Shown here piece by piece: positions 53,667 to 63,964 of a stretch of DNA of 64,000 nucleotides (the stretch's first letter is position 1; each line of letters begins with the position of its first letter). The stretch is taken from assembly GCA_035288045.1 (NCBI GenBank), contig DATEBA010000023.1, positions 1 to 64,000 of the forward strand, given 5' to 3'. A model generated the notes under the pieces. It was not told the DNA's origin. It saw only the letters and a program-made list of their open reading frames with translations, and ran no database searches. The translations under genes were made by a program, and so were the position numbers. Source of the DNA: DATEBA01 sp035288045 (lineage in GTDB: Bacteria > Actinomycetota > UBA4738 > HRBIN12).

Positions 53667-53672
53667 TACGCT
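53667..53672 (+). promoter_or_regulatory. -10 hexamer of chrA (leaderless)
   Basis: TACGCT is 6 bases before the chrA ATG, and no ribosome binding site is present. It lies back-to-back with the uvrA promoter. Confidence 0.4.
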
Positions 53673-53678
53673 CGCGCC

Positions 53679-55010
53679 ATGCGGCGACCCGAGGTGCCCT
53701 TCCGGGAGGCGCTCCGGTTCTGGGTCAAGCTGGGGTTCGTCAATTTCGGCGGGCCGACCGGTCAGATCGCGATCATGCACCATGAGCTCGTCGAGAAGCG
53801 CCGCTGGATGGAAGAGGACCGGTTCCTCCACGCGCTCAACTTCTGCACGCTGCTCCCTGGCCCGGAGGCGCAGCAACTCGCGATATACGTCGGGTGGCTG
53901 CTGCACAGGGCCCGGGGCGGCATCGTCGCCGGAATCGCCTTTGTGCTGCCCGCGATGTACCTCATGCTCGGGCTCGCGTGGCTCTACGCGGTCCACGGGG
54001 AGCTCTCGTGGGTCGCGGCGGTCTTCGACGGGCTCGGGGCGGCCGTCGTGGGCATCGTCGGCGCGGCCGTGATCCGCATCGGGGCGCGAACTCTCTCTAG
54101 CGGCGCGATGGTTGCAGTGGCCGCCGCCTCGTTCGCCGGTCTGTTCCTGTACCGGCTGCCCTTCCCCGCGGTGATCCTCGCGGCCGGCGCGCTCGGCTTC
54201 GCGGGTGGGCACCTCCGCCCGGACGTGTTCTCCACGATCCGTGACCAGAGCGATTCGAGCGAGAACCTCGACGAGGAGGTCGCGATGCACACGCGGCCGA
54301 GCTTGGGTCGGTCCGTGAGGGTCCTGGGGATCGGGCTCGCGGTCTGGTGGGCTCCGCTGGTTCTCGTCGCGCTCCTGCGCGGTCCCGGTGACGTGTTGAC
54401 CGACGAGGCTCTCTTCTTCAGCAAGGCTGCTGTGGTCACGTTCGGCGGCGCCTATGCGGTGCTCGCCTACATCGACAGGGCAGCGGTCGGCTACGGGTGG
54501 CTCACTCCGGGCGAGATGGTCACCGGCCTCGGGCTGGCCGAGTCCACGCCGGGGCCGCTCATCATGGTCACCCAGTTCGTCGGGTTCGTCGCGGCGTACC
54601 GCTCACCCGGCGGCCTGGATCCGCTGGTGGCCGGTGTCATCGGCGCGCTCGTGACCGTATGGGCGACGTTCGCGCCGAGCTTCCTCTGGGTGTTCCTGGG
54701 AGCTCCGTACGTGGAGCGACTGCGCGGGAACGTGCGACTGCGGGGCACGCTCGCCACGATCACCGCGGCGGTCGTCGGCGTGGTGCTCAGCCTCGCCGTC
54801 TCGTTCGCCCTCCGTGTGCTGTTCGAGGACGTTCGCGTGTTCCATCTTCTCGGCGCGACGATCCCCGTCCCGACCCCGTCCTCGCTCGATCCGTTCGCAA
54901 CGGCGGTCGCGCTCATCGCCTTCCTCGGCATCTGGCGTAGCCGCTGGAACGTGGTACCTGTGGTCATAGCGAGCGCGGCCGCGGGATGGCTGCGTTCGCT
55001 GATCTCCTGA
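53679..55010 (+). CDS. chrA: Chromate transporter ChrA (two-domain)
   Basis: The 443-residue membrane protein has both halves of the long CHR family. The first is FGGPTGQIAIMHHELVEKR and LLPGPEAQQLAIYVGWLL. The second is VTFGGAYAVLAYI and LAESTPGPLIMVTQFVGF. About ten hydrophobic helices are visible. It exports chromate in known members, but many environmental ChrA proteins have untested substrates. The ATG at 53679 replaces a longer frame that runs antisense into uvrA. Confidence 0.92.
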   Translation: MRRPEVPFREALRFWVKLGFVNFGGPTGQIAIMHHELVEKRRWMEEDRFLHALNFCTLLPGPEAQQLAIYVGWLLHRARGGIVAGIAFVLPAMYLMLGLAWLYAVHGELSWVAAVFDGLGAAVVGIVGAAVIRIGARTLSSGAMVAVAAASFAGLFLYRLPFPAVILAAGALGFAGGHLRPDVFSTIRDQSDSSENLDEEVAMHTRPSLGRSVRVLGIGLAVWWAPLVLVALLRGPGDVLTDEALFFSKAAVVTFGGAYAVLAYIDRAAVGYGWLTPGEMVTGLGLAESTPGPLIMVTQFVGFVAAYRSPGGLDPLVAGVIGALVTVWATFAPSFLWVFLGAPYVERLRGNVRLRGTLATITAAVVGVVLSLAVSFALRVLFEDVRVFHLLGATIPVPTPSSLDPFATAVALIAFLGIWRSRWNVVPVVIASAAAGWLRSLIS

Positions 55011-55067
55011 GCCCTCGGGGGAACTACCTACTGGTCTGCCGCCCAGCGTGGACATATCGTGGCTGTG

Positions 55068-55475
55068 ATGCGATGGAGCCACCTCGCGACGCTGGCCCTG
55101 GTCTTGGCGGGCCTTACTCTGGGGGGGATCGGCGCGGGTGCTCGGCCCGCCGATCCACCCAACGACGCGCCCAAGGGAACCTCGTGCTTCTCAGGGGCAA
55201 CGACGTTCCTCGGTGGGGACCCCTTCCCCACGCCGCAGGAAGCAGTTCAGCACTTCGTCGACATCTCGGCGGAGCAGATGGCCGAGCACGAGAAGATCTA
55301 CGACTACGAGACGGTGCCGGTCGAGGAAGCCACCGTGAACGAATCGACGGTCGAGGACACCGTGACGGTGGTTCACCTAGGTCGGCTGACCACGTACACC
55401 CTCAGGGAGACCGAGAAGGGGTACGTGGTCGAGTCGATCGAGTGGCACCACGTCTGCCCGAAGGCAGATGCCTGA
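55068..55475 (+). CDS. Small secreted protein, unknown function
   Basis: The 135-residue product has a signal peptide (RWSHLATLALVLAGLTLGG) with cleavage expected near AGA-RP. A small acidic domain with two cysteines (GTSCFSG and HHVCPKA) follows; these could pair. TATCGT is 7 bases before the ATG at 55068, suggesting a leaderless start. A GTG at 55059 overlaps that hexamer. No family recognised. Confidence 0.65.
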   Translation: MRWSHLATLALVLAGLTLGGIGAGARPADPPNDAPKGTSCFSGATTFLGGDPFPTPQEAVQHFVDISAEQMAEHEKIYDYETVPVEEATVNESTVEDTVTVVHLGRLTTYTLRETEKGYVVESIEWHHVCPKADA

Positions 55476-55576
55476 CTGATCCCCTCCGGGGAAGACGCTC
55501 GCCGTGGAGGGTGGATCCTCTCCTCGACGGGTCCTCAGCTCGATACGATGCGACCGGCTCGAGGAAGGAGAACCGC

Positions 55577-56065
55577 ATGAAGGAGCCGTGGGACGACTGG
55601 GGTGTGGACAGGAAGCCCGGGCTGACCCGGGAGGAGATGGCCGAACGCGCCAAGCGCTCGACAGAAGCGTTCATCGCCGAGATCGAGACAATGCCCGAGG
55701 AGGCTCTCGCACGCCCGGCTGCCGTGGGTATCTGGTCGGGCCACGAGGTCGTCGCCCACTGCGTCGTGTGGCACGACTACGCGGTCGAGGTCCTTCGCAG
55801 GAGCCTCGACGGCACCTTCCGGGTCGAGGACTTCGAGTACCCGGACGAGGACGAGTACAACGAGCGCACCGCCGCGGAGCTGGCACCACTCGCGACCACC
55901 GAGCTCCTCGGCCGGCTGCGCTCCGCGGCCGACATGGTCGGTGAGCTACTGGAGCGCCTTCCCGAGGATGAATGGCGCGCGCGCGATCGCTACGAGGTCG
56001 TCGTCACCGGGGAGCTGGTCGACCATCTCGACGAGCACATGGAGGACCTCCGCAAGCTGGGCTAG
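55577..56065 (+). CDS. DinB/MDMPI-like four-helix protein
   Basis: The 162-residue protein looks like the DinB / mycothiol-dependent maleylpyruvate isomerase superfamily. Four long helices carry histidines in GHEVVAHCVVWHDYA and DHLDEHMEDL that could bind one metal. Members include mycothiol- or bacillithiol-dependent enzymes; no activity can be assigned here. A GAGGAAGGAG site precedes the ATG. It converges with the amidohydrolase, overlapping its stop by 4 bases. Confidence 0.75.
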   Translation: MKEPWDDWGVDRKPGLTREEMAERAKRSTEAFIAEIETMPEEALARPAAVGIWSGHEVVAHCVVWHDYAVEVLRRSLDGTFRVEDFEYPDEDEYNERTAAELAPLATTELLGRLRSAADMVGELLERLPEDEWRARDRYEVVVTGELVDHLDEHMEDLRKLG

Positions 56066-57099
56066 ACGCCGCGCACGACCCGGCCGGTCCTGACGACGAT
56101 CCTCACGTCGGCGAGCGCGTCCAGGCCTTCCAGCGGATCGCTCCCGACCGCCACCAGATCGGCGGGGCTGCCCGGTTCGAGCGGGCCGGGCGTCATGGCC
56201 TCGAGCACCTCCTCGGGCGACATGCCGATCGCCTCGTGCAGCAGCAGCGCCTCCCGAACGTCGATCCCCGGTGGTATCGGCCCGTTGCCCAGGTCGGTGC
56301 CGTAGACGATGGGTCCGCCGGCGGCGCGGAACCGGACGAGGTTGTCCGCGGCCGTGCGCAGCTCCGGCGTGACCTCGCCGTAGGAGAGGATGTCCAGCGT
56401 CGACACGATCCGCAGTGTGCGCGCGGCCGCCTCGAGCACCCGATCTTCCACGCGCTCGCCCCAAGGCGCGTGCGCGAGCTCGTCGACGCCGGCCCCGACC
56501 GCGCGCTCGACCTGACCCTCGCCCTGCGCGTGGGCGGTCACCGGCAACCCGCGTCCGTGCGCAGCCTCGCAGATTCCCGATAGCTCCGAGTCCGACAGGG
56601 TCGGCCCTGCCTCGGCGTTCAGAGAGACCTTGATCGCGGTCGCCCCCCGGTCGGCCAGTTTCCCCACCTCGGCCGCGGCTTCGTCGCTGCCGGAGACCTC
56701 GAGGCCCGTCCCGGCGGGTCCCCAGCCCGCCCGGGTCGGGTACCCTCCGGGCGCCGTCAGCATCGGCCCGGTGGCGCGCACGAGCGGCCCGTTGAACGAG
56801 GGCAGCTCGGACGCCTCGGCGAGCGCGAAGATCTCGTCGGCCGGCCACGCCAGGTCGCGCACGGCCGTGACGCCGCCCAGGAGGACGGCCGCAGGGTCCG
56901 AGAGCAGAACGTGCACGTGCCGATCGGCCACCGCCGGCATCAGGAACCCGTCGACCTCCAGCCGCTCGTCGACCGGCGGGGCACCCGCCGACGGTCCCGC
57001 GTATGCAACAACGCCATCCTCTGCGACCACGCCGCAGTGACGTACCAGGCGGCCCGCACCTAGCCAGCCGAGGGGGGCCTTTACGAGGAGGCTCCCCAG
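56062..57099 (-). CDS. Amidohydrolase-family protein
   Basis: The protein has the metal-dependent amidohydrolase barrel with HxH in ADRHVHV, a lysine in AIKVSLN, histidines in TAHAQGEG and ELAHAPWG, and an aspartate in VYGTDLGNG. The composite domain at the C terminus reads GSPADLVAVGSDPL. From GTG 57030 the product is 322 residues but lacks the first beta strands. The same frame upstream encodes LLVKAPLGWLGAGRLVRH, which is typical of the family. The only possible start there is a CTG at 57099, with GGGAG 7 bases before it (345 residues). It follows uvrB after 1 base. Confidence 0.75.
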   Translation of the reverse strand: MGSLLVKAPLGWLGAGRLVRHCGVVAEDGVVAYAGPSAGAPPVDERLEVDGFLMPAVADRHVHVLLSDPAAVLLGGVTAVRDLAWPADEIFALAEASELPSFNGPLVRATGPMLTAPGGYPTRAGWGPAGTGLEVSGSDEAAAEVGKLADRGATAIKVSLNAEAGPTLSDSELSGICEAAHGRGLPVTAHAQGEGQVERAVGAGVDELAHAPWGERVEDRVLEAAARTLRIVSTLDILSYGEVTPELRTAADNLVRFRAAGGPIVYGTDLGNGPIPPGIDVREALLLHEAIGMSPEEVLEAMTPGPLEPGSPADLVAVGSDPLEGLDALADVRIVVRTGRVVRGV

Positions 57100-57100
57100 C

Positions 57101-59116
<2,016 letters not shown>

Positions 59117-59122
59117 GGACCG

Positions 59123-59145
59123 ATTGTATGGCCCAACCGCGACAC
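59123..59145 (-). promoter_or_regulatory. uvrB promoter: TACAAT -10 with PafBC-like -26 element
   Basis: GTGTCGCGG (59145-59137), 8 bases, TACAAT (59128-59123), 6 bases, GTG. Six of nine positions of the TTGTCRGTG element match, including TGTC, with exact spacing. It lies in the 50 bases after the glnQ-like gene. Confidence 0.55.
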
Positions 59146-59166
59146 GGGATCGGCGATCGGTGAGCT

Positions 59167-59913
59167 TCAGAGCCTGCCGGCCTCGACGATCCGCTGGAGG
59201 AACTGCTTCGTCCGCGGCTCCCGGGGCGCCGAGAAGATCTGCTCGGGTGGGCCCTCCTCCAGGATCACGCCGTCGTCCAGGAAGCACACCCTGCTCGCGA
59301 TGTCCCGTGCAAATCCCATCTCGTGGGTCGCGATCAGCATCGTCATGCCGGCCGCGGCAAGCTCGCGGATGACGTTCAAGACCTCGGCGATGAGCTCCGG
59401 GTCCAGCGCGCTCGTGACCTCGTCCAGCAGCATGATGTCCGGGCGCATCGCGAGAGCCCTGACGATCGCCACGCGCTGCTGCTGGCCGCCTGAGAGCCTG
59501 TCTGGATACTCCTCCGCTTTGTCGGCAAGACCGAACCGTTCGAGCAGCTCGCGCGCCTCGTCATCCGCATCGGTGCGCTGCTTGCCGAGCACCTTCTCCG
59601 GCGCCAGTGTGACGTTCCGGAGGACCGACATGTGCGGGAACAGGTTGAACGCCTGGAACACGATGCCTATCCGCCGACGGATCCGGTCCTCGTCGACTCC
59701 GCGTGCGGTGATGTCCTCACCGTGCACGATGATCCTGCCGGCATCGACCGGCTCCAGCAGGTTCACGCATCGCAGCATCGTCGACTTCCCCGACCCGGAT
59801 GCACCGATCAGGCAGACGACCTCGTGCTCCGCGAGCGAAAGGTCGACCCCCCGGAGCACGCGGTTGCCGTCGAAGGACTTGTGCACGCCCTCCAGCCGAA
59901 GCGCTTCCTTCAC
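59167..59913 (-). CDS. glnQ: Polar amino-acid ABC transporter ATP-binding protein (GlnQ-like)
   Basis: The 248-residue ATPase has Walker A GASGSGKS, Q-loop VFQAFNLFPHM, signature LSGGQQQR, Walker B IMLLDEVTSALDPE and H-loop ATHEMGFA, closely following the GlnQ/HisP group. It overlaps the permease gene by 4 bases. The amino acid transported is not determined. Confidence 0.93.
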   Translation of the reverse strand: MKEALRLEGVHKSFDGNRVLRGVDLSLAEHEVVCLIGASGSGKSTMLRCVNLLEPVDAGRIIVHGEDITARGVDEDRIRRRIGIVFQAFNLFPHMSVLRNVTLAPEKVLGKQRTDADDEARELLERFGLADKAEEYPDRLSGGQQQRVAIVRALAMRPDIMLLDEVTSALDPELIAEVLNVIRELAAAGMTMLIATHEMGFARDIASRVCFLDDGVILEEGPPEQIFSAPREPRTKQFLQRIVEAGRL

Positions 59914-60800
59914 GGGGCTCCCCGCGCGGCGCGGCGCCGACGGTCCCGCTCGATGAGGTGGTCGGTGAAGCGCGCGAGCGGGATCGTGACCAGGATGAAC
60001 AGGAACGCGGACACCACGAAGCTTGAGTAGTTGAACCGGTACGCCGAGTAGATCTGAGCGGCGCGCGCGGCCTCGATCACGCCGAGGACAGCCAGAAGCG
60101 CCGTGTCCTTCTGGAGGCTCACGAAGTCATTGAGGAGCGGGGGGATCACCCGCCGGATCGCCTGTGGAAGCACCACGTACCTGAGGGACTGCCACCTGGA
60201 AAGGCCGAGGGACCGAGCCGCGGCCATCTGGCTGGCGTGAACGGACTCGATCCCGGCCCGGTACACCTCCGACACGTAGGCAGCGTAGGAAAGGACCAGG
60301 GCGGCCGTTCCGTAAACCACCTCGTCCTGCGTGGAGAGCCCCCGGATCTGGAGAGCCGGGATCCCGAAACCGAAGATGTAGATGACCAGGAGCAGGGGCG
60401 TGCCGCGGAACAGGTCCGTGTACATGATCGCCACGAGCCGGAACGGGAAGAAGACCGGACCGGGGATCTGGCGAACGACGGCGACGACGAGCGCCAGGAC
60501 CAGGATCAGGACCTCGGCGACGAGGAACACCTCGACGTTCAGGAGGAAGGATGGCGCGATCCCCGGGAGCCCCTCCTCGGGCACCCCGAGCAATGAGTCC
60601 TTCATAGCCGCCCAGTCGAAGAACCCCTCCCTTACGCTCTTGAAGCCGGGCGCCAGAACGACGATCAGCGCGAGCGCCCCGAAGAAGATGACGGTGCTCG
60701 CGGTGGAGATCAGGACGCCGCGGTTCCCAAGCAGCCGCGAGCCGCCGTGCCCGGACAGGGGGTCGGGTTCCCCCGCCTCGTCGACCGAGGGCCCGGTCAT
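59910..60800 (-). CDS. Polar amino-acid ABC transporter permease
   Basis: The 296-residue permease has five or six transmembrane helices. The HisM/GlnP-type signature is YTDLFRGTPLLLVIYIFGFG, and the EAA loop is AARSLGLSRWQSLRYVVLPQAIRRVIPP. An N-terminal cytoplasmic stretch of about 30 residues is longer than usual. It is 19 bases after the binding-protein gene. A single permease gene implies a homodimer. Confidence 0.92.
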   Translation of the reverse strand: MTGPSVDEAGEPDPLSGHGGSRLLGNRGVLISTASTVIFFGALALIVVLAPGFKSVREGFFDWAAMKDSLLGVPEEGLPGIAPSFLLNVEVFLVAEVLILVLALVVAVVRQIPGPVFFPFRLVAIMYTDLFRGTPLLLVIYIFGFGIPALQIRGLSTQDEVVYGTAALVLSYAAYVSEVYRAGIESVHASQMAAARSLGLSRWQSLRYVVLPQAIRRVIPPLLNDFVSLQKDTALLAVLGVIEAARAAQIYSAYRFNYSSFVVSAFLFILVTIPLARFTDHLIERDRRRRAARGAP

Positions 60801-60819
60801 CTCGAGCCCGTGCGATCCG

Positions 60820-61665
60820 TTACTGGATGACGAGGACGGCTAGGTAGTCGGCGAGCCACTCGTCCTGGAGCGTCGACAGCGTCCCGTCGCCCTTCATGTC
60901 GGCGAGCACCTCGTTCACGCAGTCTCGCAGCGGGTTGCCCTCTTCGAACAGGAGCCCCAGATGCTCCCCTGTGCTGGGGAACTGTCCGACGAGCGCGCTC
61001 CCCTTGGTGCCGATCGTCGCCTCGTAGTAGGCAGTAGGCAGGTCCAGGATCAGGCCGTCGACGCTGCCGTTCTTGAGCGCGGACTTCGCGTCGCTCGTGG
61101 TGTCGAACACCTTCGCCTGCTGGCTGGGCTGGATGACCGTGTTGATGAACGTGAGGCTCGTGGTCCCGACCTGTGCGCCGTAGACGTAGTCCTTGACCTC
61201 GGTCAGTGTGGTGGCGCCTTCCAGCGGCGAGCCCTCGAGCACTAGAAGGGCCTGGGTCAGGTCGTAGTACCCGTCGCTGAAGTCGACCGCCTGCTCCCGC
61301 TCCTCCGTCACCGATATGTTGTTGATGTCGAAGTCGAAGTCCTTCGGCCCGGGTGCGTAGGACTTGTTGAAGGGTTCGATCACCCACTCGACCTCCGACG
61401 CCGAGAACCCCAGGCGCTCGGCCACCTCGTAGGCCAACGCGCCCTCGAATCCCTTGCCGTTCGTCGGGTCGTTCTTGATGATCCACGGCGGGAACGAGGG
61501 GTCATCCGTGGCTATCGTCAGCTGCCCGCGGGTAAGCAGCGGCAGGTTCTCCTTGGCGCAGGCCTCCGAGCCGGTGGCGGTCGGCGGCGTGACCGACGGC
61601 TGATCATCGGCGCAGGCCGCGAGGAAAAGCCCCGACACCGCCAGGGTCGCGAGGATCTTGCGCAT
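60820..61665 (-). CDS. Amino-acid ABC transporter substrate-binding lipoprotein
   Basis: The 281-residue family-3 solute-binding protein has a lipobox LAAC (C18). It also has TIATDDPSFPPWII, KGFEGALAYEVAERLGF, FDFDINNISVTEEREQAVDFSDGYY (the Arg that grips the ligand carboxylate) and a C-terminal TLSTLQDEWLADYL helix. GAGGGGG precedes the ATG. It supplies the permease/ATPase pair downstream. Confidence 0.92.
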   Translation of the reverse strand: MRKILATLAVSGLFLAACADDQPSVTPPTATGSEACAKENLPLLTRGQLTIATDDPSFPPWIIKNDPTNGKGFEGALAYEVAERLGFSASEVEWVIEPFNKSYAPGPKDFDFDINNISVTEEREQAVDFSDGYYDLTQALLVLEGSPLEGATTLTEVKDYVYGAQVGTTSLTFINTVIQPSQQAKVFDTTSDAKSALKNGSVDGLILDLPTAYYEATIGTKGSALVGQFPSTGEHLGLLFEEGNPLRDCVNEVLADMKGDGTLSTLQDEWLADYLAVLVIQ

Positions 61666-61740
61666 GGGTACTACCCCCTCTTGTCGTCTCCCACCGTGGA
61701 TACGGCGCCCGCGGCGCTCGAGGTCGGAGCCTAGCACGCG

Positions 61741-62631
61741 CTAGCCGAGCGGCAGCAGCGGCACGTCCTCCCGCGACAGCAGCCAGCGATCTTCGAGCGC
61801 CTGGAGCGTCCCGTTCTCGCGAAGCCGGTCGAGCACCGCGTTCACGCACCGCACCAGGGAGCTTCCGGCCGGCATGACGAGCGCGTACTCATCGCCGGTC
61901 ACCACCCGGCCGACGGTCTCGAGGTCGGGGTGGACCGATTCCGCCCACCTAGCCATCGTGAGGTCCAGGAACAGGGCGTCCACCTCGCCGCTCTGGATCG
62001 CGGCCAGCCCCTGCTCAGGCCCCTGGAACGCGAACGGACGCTCCTTCGGCCGGATCACCGTGTCGATCACCCGCAGCCCGGAGCGACCGACGAGCGCGCC
62101 GAGCCGGAAGGGGCGAAGGTCGGTCAGGCTGGTTGCGCCCCCGACCGGTCCGTCGCCCTTAGCCAGGATCGCCTGGTCGACCTGGTAGTAGCCCTCCGAG
62201 AGGTCGGCCTCGGTCTCGCGCTCCGGCCGAGCAAGCGCCCTGCCTAAGAAGATGTCGAATCGCTTTTCCCCCGGCGCGAATGCGTCCCAGAAGGCTACGT
62301 CTGTCCACTCGACCGCGTCTCGGTTGATGCCCAGCCCCGCGGCAACCTCGTACGCGAGAGCACCCTCGAAGCCCTCGCCGCTCGTGACGTCCCGGGAGAA
62401 CCACGGCAGACGGCCGGGCAGGTCCGTCGCGAAGGTGATCGCGCCATCCCGCCGGAGCGGCGGGTCTTCGACATCGCAGGTCGGCGTTCCGTCGTCGGCG
62501 ACGGGTCCGCTCGTCTCCAGTGGGGAGGAGGGACGGCCCGCGAAGTAGGCTCCCGCGCCGATCCCCCCCGCGACTGCGAGGACGAGGACCGATGCGAACA
62601 GCTTGCCGACCCGGCCAGAAAGTGCGCTCAT
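61741..62631 (-). CDS. Membrane-anchored paralogue of the amino-acid binding protein
   Basis: The 296-residue protein aligns along its whole length with the next gene: ITFATDLPGRLPWF, GEGFEGALAYEVAAGLG, RALARPERETEADLSEGYYQVDQAILA and the end LQALEDRWLLS. It lacks a lipobox cysteine and is held by an N-terminal transmembrane helix (about 10-31). The ligand region is more diverged than the fold (FDIFLGRALARPER against FDFDINNISVTEER). It could bind another ligand or act as a sensor. Confidence 0.85.
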   Translation of the reverse strand: MSALSGRVGKLFASVLVLAVAGGIGAGAYFAGRPSSPLETSGPVADDGTPTCDVEDPPLRRDGAITFATDLPGRLPWFSRDVTSGEGFEGALAYEVAAGLGINRDAVEWTDVAFWDAFAPGEKRFDIFLGRALARPERETEADLSEGYYQVDQAILAKGDGPVGGATSLTDLRPFRLGALVGRSGLRVIDTVIRPKERPFAFQGPEQGLAAIQSGEVDALFLDLTMARWAESVHPDLETVGRVVTGDEYALVMPAGSSLVRCVNAVLDRLRENGTLQALEDRWLLSREDVPLLPLG

Positions 62632-63596
62632 CCCGAGGGAGGGTACCCGAGCCGCTTGTCGACCCGGTTGTGAAGAGGCGCTCCTCGCAAGAACCGGTCG
62701 AAGTTGTCGAGGAACAGCTCCACGAGTGCCGCTTCGTAGCCCTCGAAGTCGCCCGACATGTGCGGCAGAACGAGCACGTTCGGCATCCCCCAGAGCGGGC
62801 TGTCGGCGGGAAGCGGCTCCTGCTCGAAGACGTCAAGGGCCGCGCCGGCGATCCTCCCCTCCCGGAGCGCGGCGACGAGCGCCGACTCGTCGACGGTCCC
62901 ACCGCGCCCCACGTTCACGAACCGCGCGGTCGGTCGCATCAGCGCGAACTCGTCGGCGCCGAGGAGACGGCGCGTCTCCGACGTCAGCGGCAGGGCGTTC
63001 ACGACGTAGTCGGCCCCCCCGAGCACCTCGTGGAGGCTCCCGACGCCTGCCACCTCGCCGAAGACGTCGTCCTCGCGCGCCGTTCGCGCGACCGCGGAGG
63101 CTCGCATCCCGAGCGCCTTCGCCTTTGCTCCGATCGCCCGCCCTATCGATCCCGCGCCGAGGACGAGGAGCGAGCTTCCCGCCAGCCGACCCGTGTAGCG
63201 GTGCTCCCAGAGTCGCACCCGTTGGCGATCCAGGATCCCGGGCAGGTCCACGACGACCGCCAGCAGCAGCCCCACGACGCATTCGGCTATCGACTCGTCG
63301 AAGATCCCGCGCGCGTTCGTGAGCTCGACGTCGCTCTCGACGAGTCCGGGGAATAGCACCTCGTCGACGCCGGCCGATGACGCCTGGACCCACCGGAGCC
63401 GGGTGGCCGACGGCCAGGCCGCCTCTAGGAGCTCGCGGCCGTGGTCCCAGAGGAGCGCGACCTCGGCGCCCTCGAACGCACGGGCGGCCTGTTCGCGTGA
63501 ACCCGCGTAGCGAACCTCGGCACGCCCCACCAGCGCGTCGATACCGGGAGGCGGGTCGGCCTCCGTTCCGGTTACGACGACGGCGAGCTCGCTCAC
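62628..63596 (-). CDS. D-2-hydroxyacid dehydrogenase family protein
   Basis: The 322-residue NAD-dependent oxidoreductase has the Rossmann motif LGAGSIGRAIG, the catalytic Arg in VNVGRGGTVDE, the Glu in DVFEQEPLP and the His in LPHMSGD. Substrate cannot be told from sequence; glyoxylate, hydroxypyruvate or other 2-oxoacids are possible. The GTG at 63596 overlaps the DUF2203 stop by 4 bases, and the stop overlaps the downstream binding-protein gene by 4. Confidence 0.9.
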   Translation of the reverse strand: MSELAVVVTGTEADPPPGIDALVGRAEVRYAGSREQAARAFEGAEVALLWDHGRELLEAAWPSATRLRWVQASSAGVDEVLFPGLVESDVELTNARGIFDESIAECVVGLLLAVVVDLPGILDRQRVRLWEHRYTGRLAGSSLLVLGAGSIGRAIGAKAKALGMRASAVARTAREDDVFGEVAGVGSLHEVLGGADYVVNALPLTSETRRLLGADEFALMRPTARFVNVGRGGTVDESALVAALREGRIAGAALDVFEQEPLPADSPLWGMPNVLVLPHMSGDFEGYEAALVELFLDNFDRFLRGAPLHNRVDKRLGYPPSG

Positions 63597-63964
63597 GGCA
63601 GCGGTCGCCGCCCGGCGAACCCGGACTCGAGGTCGTGCCAGTGACCCACTCGCGTCTCCCCGAGCCGCCAACACAGGTACACCCGTCGCCCGTCCAGCTC
63701 ACCGGGGAAATCCACGAGCCCGGTCTCCGGATCGCGCAGCAGGATCCCGAGCTCCGCGAGGTGCTCGACGTGCCCGCGGAGGGTCCGGATGGCGTTCCAG
63801 TACTCGGTCCCCTCGTGCCCTCCCCCGTCGGAGGCGACCATCTCCTTGATCCGCTCGCCCGCGCGAAGTACCACCTGTCTCGCCTCGCGGATCGCCGGCA
63901 GGATCTCCTCCAGCTCGGAGAGCATCGCGTTGGCCTCGTCGACGGAGTACGTGCGCTCGGTCAC
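63593..63964 (-). CDS. DUF2203 family protein
   Basis: The 123-residue protein starts YSVDEANAMLSELEEILPAIREAR and has the family segment LLRDPETGLVDFPGELDGRRVYLCWRLGETRVGHWHDL, a pattern I associate with DUF2203. The function is unknown. The GTG overlaps the stop of a further upstream gene by 4 bases (GTGA), so it belongs to an operon that continues past the window. Confidence 0.82.
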   Translation of the reverse strand: MTERTYSVDEANAMLSELEEILPAIREARQVVLRAGERIKEMVASDGGGHEGTEYWNAIRTLRGHVEHLAELGILLRDPETGLVDFPGELDGRRVYLCWRLGETRVGHWHDLESGFAGRRPLP

